Origin: an uncultured Actinomycetes bacterium
GTDB taxonomy: Bacteria; Actinomycetota; Actinomycetes; Mycobacteriales; Mycobacteriaceae
NCBI GenBank assembly: GCA_903911165.1
Contig: CAIWCQ010000134.1
Coordinates: forward strand, 1 to 7,843
Length of the DNA: 7,843 nt
Reading direction: 5' to 3'
The translations under genes and the position numbers were made by a program. Position 1 is the first letter of the stretch. The number at the start of each line of letters is the position of its first letter. The notes under the pieces are model-generated. The model was given only the letters and a program-made list of their open reading frames with translations, was not told where the DNA came from and did no database searches. This document shows, in pieces, positions 1 to 5,707 of the stretch.

Positions 1-489
1 GCCGCCGGCAGTGCTGCGAGCAGCGCGGGCAGCGCTGCCAGCAGCGTTGCGAGCAGCGGCGCCAGCGTCGCCGGCAGTGCCGCCAGCAGCGGCGCCAGCG
101 TCGCCAGCAGCGTTGCGAGCAGCGGCGCCAGCGTCGCCGGCAGTGCCGCCAGCAGCGGCGCCAGCGTCGCGGGCAGCGCGGCGAGCAGCGGTGTCAGTGT
201 GGCCTCCAGCGTGGTGTCTTCGGTGCTCAAGGGCGCACCCGACGCGGCACCGGGCAAGGCGGTCGCCGCCGAGGCGGTCGAGAAGACCAGCAGCAAGTGG
301 TGGTGGATTCCGGTCGGTATCGCGTTGGCCGCACTGCTCGCCGGTTTGATGCGGATGCTGACCCGGCGCAAGCCCGAACCAGTGAAGGTCGCCGTGGATC
401 GTGCGCCCGAGGTGAAGACGACCCGCGTCGTCAAGGATCCCGCGCCCAAGGGCCGAATCACCGACGAGCGCGACAAGCTCAACGACTGA
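1..489 (+). CDS. C-terminal part of a low-complexity Ala/Ser/Gly/Val-rich membrane protein (start lies before the window)
   Basis: Frame 1 is open from the first base to the TGA at 487-489, giving 162 residues, and the start is outside the window. Residues 1 to about 75 are built almost only of Ala, Ser, Gly and Val in GASVA/AASSG-type units, encoded partly by a perfect 66-bp tandem duplication. A charged linker follows, then SKWWW and one hydrophobic segment at about residues 100-120, then RRK and a polar, basic C-terminal tail ending DERDKLND. The positive residues just after the segment suggest a cytoplasmic tail. I do not recognise the family and assign no function. Mycobacterial CwsA has a broadly similar single-TM C-terminal layout, but the sequence does not match what I know of it. 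A GTG at 199 could start a shorter ORF, but the same composition continues upstream of it in frame, so the longer reading is better. A strong hairpin follows the stop. Confidence 0.75.
   Translation, partial: AAGSAASSAGSAASSVASSGASVAGSAASSGASVASSVASSGASVAGSAASSGASVAGSAASSGVSVASSVVSSVLKGAPDAAPGKAVAAEAVEKTSSKWWWIPVGIALAALLAGLMRMLTRRKPEPVKVAVDRAPEVKTTRVVKDPAPKGRITDERDKLND
37..168 (+). repeat. Perfect 66-bp tandem repeat, two copies, inside the low-complexity coding region
   Basis: Bases 37-102 are repeated exactly at 103-168, and the identity runs two bases further (to 170). The unit is 22 codons, so the repeat keeps the frame and duplicates an Ser/Ala/Gly/Val segment. Shorter degenerate copies of the same motifs surround it. 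Copy number probably varies between strains, which is an inference from the perfect identity. Confidence 0.9.
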
Positions 490-506
490 CGCCAGCCCGA
501 ACGCCG

Positions 507-534
507 ACGGCCCCCGCCCCCGGGCGGGGGCCGT
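507..534. terminator. GC-rich hairpin between convergent genes, likely bidirectional terminator
   Basis: A perfect 13-bp inverted repeat has arms at 507-519 and 522-534 (left arm ACGGCCCCCGCCC). It lies 18 bases after the stop of the + strand gene and 23 bases beyond the stop of the - strand gene, so it can serve both. There is no good T-tract on either side, as is common for mycobacterial hairpin terminators. The geometric loop is only 2 bases, so the innermost pairs would open. Confidence 0.7.
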
Positions 535-556
535 TCGCTGTCGTCGCACGCGGACG

Positions 557-1072
557 TCAGACCGGGTCGAAGCCCGACACCAGCCAGCGGTCGCCGACCT
601 TGTCCAAAGTGACGCGAACGCTGGAGGCGGTGCCGGAGGGGGAATCGGCGCCCTGCACGACCCTCTGGTCGACGAATAACAGCGCGACCGCGTGTGTCGC
701 CGCAGCCGACACCGACGCCGCCGCGGACACCCGCGCTTCTGAGGAGATGTTTTTCTCCTTGGCGCCGGGAATCACGACGTTGTCGATCAGGTCGGTGTAG
801 GAGTCCAGAAAGGTTCCGGTCAGGCGGTCGCGCGCGGAGCGCAGGTCCTGCTCGACGGTGCCGGCCCGATAACTCAGCATCGCTTCGGTCGTGGCACGGG
901 CGGCTGCCACCGATTCCGAACGCGCCGCTTGGATCTCCCGGTGCGACGATTCCTGCCACCGCAGCACGCCCGCCCCGGCGCCGAGTGCGACGACGAGAGC
1001 CGGTAGAACACCGAACGCGATGATGCGCAAACGGGATTCATCGGTGCGTGCGCCAACGACGGTATCCGTCAT
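557..1072 (-). CDS. Mce-associated-type membrane protein, second of an overlapping pair
   Basis: The 171-residue protein has a short polar N-terminus, one hydrophobic segment at about residues 16-37 that should be a signal anchor, and then a mostly helical domain rich in Ala, Ser, Arg and Glu. It ends in a beta-type segment closing with DRWLVSGFDPV. This is the layout of actinobacterial Mce-associated (Mas) proteins: an N-terminal anchor, an extracytoplasmic helical part, and a cystatin/NTF2-like C-terminus ending in a W-L-V-S-type strand. Mas proteins are thought to support or stabilise Mce lipid-import complexes in the cell envelope. The ATG at 1070-1072 overlaps the stop of the upstream gene by 4 bp (ATGA), so the two are probably translationally coupled. 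No mce or yrbE gene is nearby, so the partner complex is unknown. The family call rests on layout and motifs I can see, not on a search. Confidence 0.8.
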   Translation of the reverse strand: MTDTVVGARTDESRLRIIAFGVLPALVVALGAGAGVLRWQESSHREIQAARSESVAAARATTEAMLSYRAGTVEQDLRSARDRLTGTFLDSYTDLIDNVVIPGAKEKNISSEARVSAAASVSAAATHAVALLFVDQRVVQGADSPSGTASSVRVTLDKVGDRWLVSGFDPV

Positions 1073-1599
1073 GACACGAAATCTACTTTCGCTACCTTGG
1101 CGCCGTCGTCGACCTTGCGGACGGTTAACGCCATGCGCCAGTACCGCAGGGGCTGATCGGCCACGTCCATGCTGCTGGTTGTCACGGTCACGGCAACCAG
1201 AACCCGGCCCTCGTCGCCGTCGACGGACTCAAGGCCGGCCTCGGTGACGGTGCCCGACGACGTCGACCGCGCCTTCTGCACCACATCGATGAATTGTCCG
1301 GAACGGTTTGTGAAGTCATCGCGGAACGCCCCCGTCGCCGAGTCCAGGATGCGCTTCACGTCAGCCTCGGCGCGGGTGTGGTCAACGGTGGTCAGGTTTA
1401 CCGCGGCGCGCTTGCCGGTCTCGATGAACAGTGCGCGCAGCTGTTCGGACTGGCGCGCCTGGTGGTCCCGGTAACCGAGCCACCCGCACAGCCCGCCCAG
1501 CACCAGGGCCAGGCAGACGCCGACCGTCGCGGCAGTGCGCACCGGCGACATACCGGCCGGACGCACCGGTGCGTCGTCCGCGGGATCGGAATCGTCCAT
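1069..1599 (-). CDS. Mce-associated-type membrane protein, first of an overlapping pair
   Basis: The 176-residue protein has an acidic N-terminus (MDDSDPADD), a single hydrophobic segment at about residues 23-43 followed by GYRDHQARQ, and an extracytoplasmic domain. That domain contains the Mas-like stretch AAVNLTTVDHTRAEADVKRI, whose 'L.T.D' and 'D..RI' features I regard as the best family mark. The C-terminal half is beta-rich (VLVAVTVTTS, WRMALTVRKV) and ends KVAKVDFVS. I chose ATG 1599 because an AGG lies 5 bases upstream of it. A GTG at 1602 is directly in front, and a TAGCCT hexamer at 1611-1616 (reverse strand) could place a transcript start close to that GTG, so a leaderless start at 1602 is possible. 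The gene follows the kinase gene on the same strand after 77 bases and overlaps the second Mas-type gene by 4 bp. The probable role is support of an Mce transporter encoded elsewhere, which is inference. Confidence 0.82.
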   Translation of the reverse strand: MDDSDPADDAPVRPAGMSPVRTAATVGVCLALVLGGLCGWLGYRDHQARQSEQLRALFIETGKRAAVNLTTVDHTRAEADVKRILDSATGAFRDDFTNRSGQFIDVVQKARSTSSGTVTEAGLESVDGDEGRVLVAVTVTTSSMDVADQPLRYWRMALTVRKVDDGAKVAKVDFVS

Positions 1600-1676
1600 C
1601 ACAACCTGTCAGGCTACTGCGGCGGTAAAGTCCGGGACCATGTCACCCTCTGGGGAGGTGCGAGGCCTGAAACCTC

Positions 1677-2636
1677 TCAGCCCCCAACGGCCTTAGCGAC
1701 GGCGATACAGCGGGTTAACCATCCCTGGTCGCACCGAGGGCCGTCCTGCAACGCCCACATCGCGTTGTGCACCATCCGCACGATCACCCACCCCCGTGCG
1801 CGGTCCTCGTCGAATCCCGACGCATCGACCAGCGTCCCGAACCGGCGTAGCACGCCCTCGCGGACATCGCCGGCGATCTCGTCCCACCGGTTCCACAACA
1901 TCGGCGCGATCTCATAGTGCGGGTCGCCGTTAACCGGTTTCGGGTCGATCACCAACCACGGCTCACGATCGCCAGCCAAAACATTGCCGTAGTGCAAATC
2001 GGTGTGGATCACCCGCTCCGCCGCGTGATCGGCGGCGAGATCGATGCCGAGTGCAATGGCCTGCTCGACCAGCCGACGGGGAATCGGCGCATTGCGCGGC
2101 AACGCGCCCAACTCAGCGGTCCACCGATCAATCAAGTCCGACAGCGAACGCAACTGCGGCAGCGCCGGGAGGTGAATGCGGCGGTATAGACCACCGACGA
2201 CGCGGCAGGCCTCCGCATCGGAGACGGTACCGAGATCGGTGGCATGCAGCCGCTCGAGCAGTAACCCGCGATGGCGCGGATCCGCGCTCAGCAGACGCAC
2301 CGCCGCGTGCCCACCCCAGCGCTGCAGCACCAGGTGCTCGTGCTCGGACTCGGCGTCGGGGAAGCCGATCTTGAGCATCGCGGCCGCACCCTGGGATGTC
2401 CGGACGGGCAGGACCAGTGAGCAGTATCCGTGGGTGGGGTCACCGTCGGGACGCACGCGCCACTGGTCCGTCAGCAGCCCCACCAGGGCCGGCAGTTCGT
2501 CCACCCACGCCGCCCACTGCGGTCCGCGGTCGGCCATCGCGCGGACCTCGGCGGGCAGCGAGGAGATCTCAATGGTGTCGACGCTATCGGCCGCCACCGT
2601 CAGGGTGCGGCCCGGCACCACCCGGCCCGCTGTCAC
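1677..2636 (-). CDS. Aminoglycoside/hydroxyurea-type antibiotic kinase (APH(6) family)
   Basis: The reading from GTG 2636 gives 319 residues with a protein-kinase-like fold. The ATP-binding lysine is K89 in AAMLKIGFP, followed by an acidic helix (ESEHE, 97-100). The catalytic loop is HTDLHYGNVL (211-220), with catalytic D213 and N218, and the metal-binding motif is VIDPKPVNGDP (229-239), with D231. HTDLHYGNVL plus DPKP.NGDPHYEIAPMLWNR is typical of the streptomycin 6-kinase/hydroxyurea kinase family (PF04655), which phosphorylates a hydroxyl on small substrates in the cytoplasm. The real substrate cannot be read from the sequence, and chromosomal members are often not proven resistance genes. 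The start is uncertain. GTG 2636 lies 6 bases from the divergent permease ATG and has no clear ribosome site. GTG 2597 (codon 14) would give a protein beginning nearer to the conserved part and would leave room for a promoter. The two Mas-type genes follow on the same strand. Confidence 0.87.
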   Translation of the reverse strand: MTAGRVVPGRTLTVAADSVDTIEISSLPAEVRAMADRGPQWAAWVDELPALVGLLTDQWRVRPDGDPTHGYCSLVLPVRTSQGAAAMLKIGFPDAESEHEHLVLQRWGGHAAVRLLSADPRHRGLLLERLHATDLGTVSDAEACRVVGGLYRRIHLPALPQLRSLSDLIDRWTAELGALPRNAPIPRRLVEQAIALGIDLAADHAAERVIHTDLHYGNVLAGDREPWLVIDPKPVNGDPHYEIAPMLWNRWDEIAGDVREGVLRRFGTLVDASGFDEDRARGWVIVRMVHNAMWALQDGPRCDQGWLTRCIAVAKAVGG

Positions 2637-2652
2637 AATGGCATGGTGCCGG
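2612..2652. promoter_or_regulatory. Inverted repeat spanning the divergent kinase/permease start region, candidate operator
   Basis: Arms CCGGCACCA (2612-2620) and TGGTGCCGG (2644-2652) are exact reverse complements. They are separated by 23 bases, giving 32 bases between arm centres, about three helical turns. The listed start codons of both divergent genes lie between or within the arms. A CACAAT hexamer (2634-2639) could act as a weak -10 for the permease and would place transcription start at or next to its ATG/GTG codons, that is, a leaderless message. The repeat is visible in the sequence, and the regulatory role is inference. Confidence 0.35.
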
Positions 2653-3638
2653 AGTTGAAACGCGCGGAGTTGTCCCAGAAGCTGTCGATGCCGGTTCTGG
2701 TCGCGGCAATGGTCGCCTTCGCTCTGCTGGGCAGCACAATGCGCGCGGCGGTCGACGACAGTGATGCCCTGTCGACGGCGGGCACCATCTTCGCCGGGGT
2801 CTTTGTGCAGGCCCTGCCGTTCCTCGCGCTCGGGGTGTTGCTGAGTGCGCTGATCGCGGTGTTCGTCACCCCTGATCGGCTCGCCCGATGGCTACCGAAA
2901 CGTCCGGCGGCAGCGGTGCTGGTGGCCGCGGCCGGCGGTGCCGCACTGCCCGGGTGCGAGTGCGGGTCAGTGCCGGTGGCCCGCCGCTTGTTCGGCGAGG
3001 GTGCCCTGGGTGCCGCGGCGCTGACCTTCATGCTGGCAGCGCCGGCGATCAATCCGGTGGTGGTCGTCTCCACGGTGGTCGCATTCCCCGGTCAGCCTCA
3101 GATGGTGTTCGCCCGCGTGGGTGCCTCCCTGGTTACCGCGATCGTCATGGGGCTGGCCTGGTCGCGGTGGGGCCGCACCGAGTGGATCACCCGCCGTCTG
3201 CCGCGGTCCACCTCCGGGCAGGGACCTCGCTGGCTCACCTTCACCGAGGCGGCGCGGCACGACTTCATCCAGGCGGGTTCCTACCTGGTGATCGGTGCGG
3301 CCGCCGCGGCGGCACTGCACGTGGTTGTTCCGGACTGGTTGATCGCACACCTGGCTGGGCAACTGCTGCTCGGCGTGCTGGTGATGGCGCTGCTCGCGGT
3401 GGTGCTGGCGTTGTGCTCGGAGGCCGACGCGTTCGTCGCGGCCAGCCTGACCATGGTTCCGTTGGTGCCGCGACTGGTCTTCCTGGTGGTCGGTCCGGCG
3501 ATCGACGTCAAACTGTTCGCGATGCAGTCCGGGATGTTCGGCCGCGCCTTCGCGATCCGATTCGCCCCGGCCACTTTCGTGGTGGCCACCGTCTCCGCCA
3601 CGGTCATCGGTCTGCTCGTGCTGGGCGGCGGCGGATGA
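2643..3638 (+). CDS. ArsP_1/DUF318 (YraQ-like) permease of a TIGR03943 pair
   Basis: The 331-residue integral membrane protein has about eight to nine hydrophobic segments. It carries both signature regions of the DUF318/ArsP_1 permeases: LPGCECGSVPVARRL (102-116, CxCG cysteines at C105 and C107) with AINPVVV downstream, and CSEADAF (258-264) at the start of a late membrane segment. Relatives include permeases for organoarsenicals and uncharacterised ones such as Bacillus YcgR. The substrate here is unknown. The gene overlaps the following TIGR03943 gene by 4 bp (ATGA at 3635-3638), which is the usual partner arrangement and points to a joint membrane complex. ATG 2643 has no clear Shine-Dalgarno. 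GTG 2646 (leaderless) or ATG 2688, just before the first membrane segment, are alternatives. Confidence 0.92.
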   Translation: MVPELKRAELSQKLSMPVLVAAMVAFALLGSTMRAAVDDSDALSTAGTIFAGVFVQALPFLALGVLLSALIAVFVTPDRLARWLPKRPAAAVLVAAAGGAALPGCECGSVPVARRLFGEGALGAAALTFMLAAPAINPVVVVSTVVAFPGQPQMVFARVGASLVTAIVMGLAWSRWGRTEWITRRLPRSTSGQGPRWLTFTEAARHDFIQAGSYLVIGAAAAAALHVVVPDWLIAHLAGQLLLGVLVMALLAVVLALCSEADAFVAASLTMVPLVPRLVFLVVGPAIDVKLFAMQSGMFGRAFAIRFAPATFVVATVSATVIGLLVLGGGG

Positions 3639-4384
3639 GCCGGGAAGCCGAGAACACCCTGCTGCTGCTCGTCGGAATCGCCACGGCGATGATCACCATC
3701 GGTGGGGCCTTCACCCGCTACGTCAAACCTTCCATGCTGCCGTGGCTTGGGCTGACCGCGGCGGTTGTCATTGGGCTGGCCCTGGTCGCGATGGCGGTCG
3801 ACATCCGGCGTGGGGCCGCGCACGGGGAGCACGGGGCCGCGCACGGGGAGCACGGGGACCACGGGCCGCACGGGGACCACAGCCATCGTGGATCGGTGGC
3901 CTGGCTGCTGCTGCTGCCGGTCGTGGTGCTGATCTTCATAGCGCCGCCGGCACTGCGCCCGCAGGCCTTCCCACCGTCGGTGACCGCGGTCTCCACGGAC
4001 GTGCTGCGCCGGGAGTTTCCGCCGATTCCAGACGGCCGCGCCCCGGAGGTGGCCGTGCCGGAGGTGATGGTCCGGGCGGCCCAGGACACCGCGGGAACGC
4101 TCGACAACAGGCTCATCACCGTCGTCGGTTTCACCCTGCGTGAGGCCGACGGCGTCGACCTGGGCCGGGTGGCGATCGTGTGCTGCGCCGCGGATGCGCG
4201 GTTGGCCCGCATCCATCTGCGCGGACCGGCCGCCGCGGAAGCCGCCGCCCTACCGGATGAGACCTGGATACGGGTCGAGGGCACCGTGATCACCGACTCG
4301 GCCGACGGTGATTCGACGTCGATACCGACCTTGGAGGTCACCAAGGTCACCCCGATCGACGAGCCGGCCAACACCTACGCGTGA
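3635..4384 (+). CDS. TIGR03943 family (YcgQ-like) membrane protein with a histidine-rich loop
   Basis: The 249-residue protein has hydrophobic segments at about 8-27, 35-55 and 88-106, followed by a soluble C-terminal domain. That domain carries the family signature VAIVCCAADA (179-187, adjacent cysteines 183-184) and the WIRVEGTV strand (211-218). Between the second and third membrane segments, residues 63-84 contain eight histidines in GEH/AAH/GDH units, which suggests binding of zinc or another soft metal ion. It is translationally coupled to the permease by an ATGA overlap. Permease plus TIGR03943 pairs recur widely in bacteria, and in some genomes they sit near zinc-responsive or COG0523 metal-chaperone genes, so metal handling is a reasonable guess, though no such gene is in this window. 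The stop lies only 9 bases from that of the convergent photolyase-type gene. Confidence 0.92.
   Translation: MSREAENTLLLLVGIATAMITIGGAFTRYVKPSMLPWLGLTAAVVIGLALVAMAVDIRRGAAHGEHGAAHGEHGDHGPHGDHSHRGSVAWLLLLPVVVLIFIAPPALRPQAFPPSVTAVSTDVLRREFPPIPDGRAPEVAVPEVMVRAAQDTAGTLDNRLITVVGFTLREADGVDLGRVAIVCCAADARLARIHLRGPAAAEAAALPDETWIRVEGTVITDSADGDSTSIPTLEVTKVTPIDEPANTYA
3812..3880 (+). repeat. Tandem repeats encoding the histidine-rich loop
   Basis: A perfect 21-bp tandem duplication occupies 3812-3832 and 3833-3853, encoding GAAHGEH twice. Directly after it are GGGGACCAC at 3854-3862 and again at 3872-3880, separated by a related 9-mer (GGGCCGCAC). All units are multiples of three, so the metal-binding loop can grow or shrink without a frameshift. 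Confidence 0.9.
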
Positions 4385-4393
4385 GGCCGGCTC

Positions 4394-5707
4394 TCAACGA
4401 CGCCGCCCGACCCACGCCGTGTACGACGTGACCGGGCCGGGACGCGGCCGTTGCAGCCACGGCCATGGGTGCAGCGCGGCCACGTCAAGTCGGGCCGCCC
4501 GGGAGCGCCAACCCGGCACCGGCGCGAACGTGGTCGCCAGCGGCGTGTCTCGCAGCACCTCGACCGGATCGCCGCGCCATAGGTGCACCTGCCGACGGGT
4601 GGACAATTCGGCCAGCGACTCCGCGAGGAAGACCACCCTGTTTACTGACAGCCGCAGTCGTGCCAGCAGTGGTTCGTCGAACACGAACATCACCGGCAGA
4701 TCCGGGTGCGCCGCGGCCGCCGGGTCACGATCGCTGAGACTCTCCGCGGTCATCCAGACCACCTCGGGCTGACCGGACCGCTCGGCGCCGACCGGTCCGG
4801 CGGTGGTGTCGAGGTCCTCATCACGTCGCAACCGAGGGTCGGTGAGAGCCTGCGGAGCGCGCTCCTGGGTCGGCGGCCACTCGGCGATCGGACACCGGCG
4901 CTCGAGCGGACACTGCGCGCACAGCCCCGGCGCCCGTTTCTCGACCTGCCATCGGGAGAACCCGTATGCCTTTCCCGTGAGCGCCCCGGTGGTCCACTGC
5001 CAGCCCAGCCGGTTGGCCGCCCGGGAACCGTCCAGCAGGTGCCGGTACATCAGATCCTCGCCATCGCGCCAACCCAGCCCCTCGCGAACGTTCCAGTGCG
5101 AGGCCAGCCACATCCGGGTCTGGTTCGTCAGCCAACCGTCAGTCACCAGTTCATTCCACGACGACTGGATGCACAGCGCCGATGAGGTCCACGGAGTGTC
5201 CGGCGCCGATGAGGTCCACGGAGTGTCCGGCGCCGACGCGATCCACGGAGTGTCCGTCTCCGCCGACACCGGAGTGCGTTCATTGACGACGAACCGCAGC
5301 GACGCTCGCGACGCCGTTCCGACCCGCGCATACAGATGCCGGGCATATTCCTGCCACAGCAGTTCGTCGCGGAACTTCGTCACATCCGACTGCGGACCGC
5401 CGGCCACGTGATCCCACACTTCGCGCAGCGTGAGCAGGCCGTGCCGGATGTAGGGCGAGAGCCCCGACGCCCCCCGGTCGGCCGGCGGCCAGACGTTGTT
5501 GCGCCGCCGCGCGTACCCGGCGACGTCGAAGGCCTGCAGCGCCGCGTCGGACGCGTGCTGTCCGCCGCGGATGCGCGGGGACGTCACGCCGTCGGTGTTC
5601 TCGGCCGTGGCCGACGGCGCCGACACGCACAGATCACCAAGGTGGCTGTCCACCCACTGCCGGACCTGCCGGTGCTCCGACGGCGGGTCGGGCAGGCGTC
5701 GCCCCAT
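4394..5707 (-). CDS. Photolyase/cryptochrome-family FAD protein with reversed domain order
   Basis: The 437-residue protein is numbered from ATG 5707; GTG 5710 directly before it is an alternative. Residues about 45-275 form a photolyase FAD-binding domain: GLSPYIRHGLL (82-92), FRDELLWQEYARH, TDGWLTNQTRM, and LLDGSRAANRLGWQWTTG. Aligned by eye to E. coli CPD photolyase, E115, W118, N195 and W238 match E274, W277, N341 and W384. N232 matches the flavin-side N378, and W236 and W213 match W382 and W359 of the electron-transfer chain, with the same 23-residue spacing. S228 stands where D374 would be. Cysteines 179, 263, 266 and 272 resemble an Fe-S cluster set. Residues about 314-437 look like the alpha/beta antenna domain normally found at the N-terminus (EVVWMTAESL..RDPA, LPVMFVFDEPLL, NRVVFLAESLAEL, WRGDPVEVL), but the usual RRDLR stretch is lost. 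A likely role is light-driven DNA repair or light sensing. The start overlaps the stop of the exporter gene (TGATG), implying co-transcription. Confidence 0.88.
   Translation of the reverse strand: MGRRLPDPPSEHRQVRQWVDSHLGDLCVSAPSATAENTDGVTSPRIRGGQHASDAALQAFDVAGYARRRNNVWPPADRGASGLSPYIRHGLLTLREVWDHVAGGPQSDVTKFRDELLWQEYARHLYARVGTASRASLRFVVNERTPVSAETDTPWIASAPDTPWTSSAPDTPWTSSALCIQSSWNELVTDGWLTNQTRMWLASHWNVREGLGWRDGEDLMYRHLLDGSRAANRLGWQWTTGALTGKAYGFSRWQVEKRAPGLCAQCPLERRCPIAEWPPTQERAPQALTDPRLRRDEDLDTTAGPVGAERSGQPEVVWMTAESLSDRDPAAAAHPDLPVMFVFDEPLLARLRLSVNRVVFLAESLAELSTRRQVHLWRGDPVEVLRDTPLATTFAPVPGWRSRAARLDVAALHPWPWLQRPRPGPVTSYTAWVGRRR
5178..5258 (-). repeat. Three 27-bp tandem repeats inside the photolyase-type gene
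   Basis: Units at 5178-5204 and 5205-5231 are identical. The third, 5232-5258, differs at four positions. Each unit is nine codons, and together they encode DTPWIASAP, DTPWTSSAP and DTPWTSSAL in a surface-type segment before the helix containing C179. The repeats are contiguous without spacers and in frame, like mycobacterial coding minisatellites. Confidence 0.92.

Noticed and set aside
11..349. 112-residue open frame in the low-complexity region
   Set aside because: The frame-1 reading is open from the window edge, has a clear membrane segment and stops at a terminator. This frame gives only Ala/Pro/Arg repeats.
1677..2636. Calling the kinase a proven streptomycin resistance gene
   Set aside because: The family motifs are clear, but substrate cannot be decided from sequence, and chromosomal relatives often have no shown resistance role.
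2597..2690. Zur box upstream of the permease pair
   Set aside because: The region is GC-rich and has no AT-rich TGAAAA/TTTTCA-type palindrome.
3281..4216. 311-residue open frame on the - strand opposite the permease and TIGR03943 genes
   Set aside because: It spans two well-supported genes and their junction, and its composition is Arg/Gly/Thr-rich low complexity. It is a shadow frame.
5178..5258. CRISPR-like array
   Set aside because: The 27-bp units are directly adjacent without spacers and stay in the reading frame of a gene.
4803..5411. 202-residue open frame on the + strand across the photolyase-type gene
   Set aside because: It lies opposite a gene with many conserved motifs. Its translation is Arg/Ser/Pro-rich without a recognisable fold, as expected for the antisense of GC-rich coding DNA.
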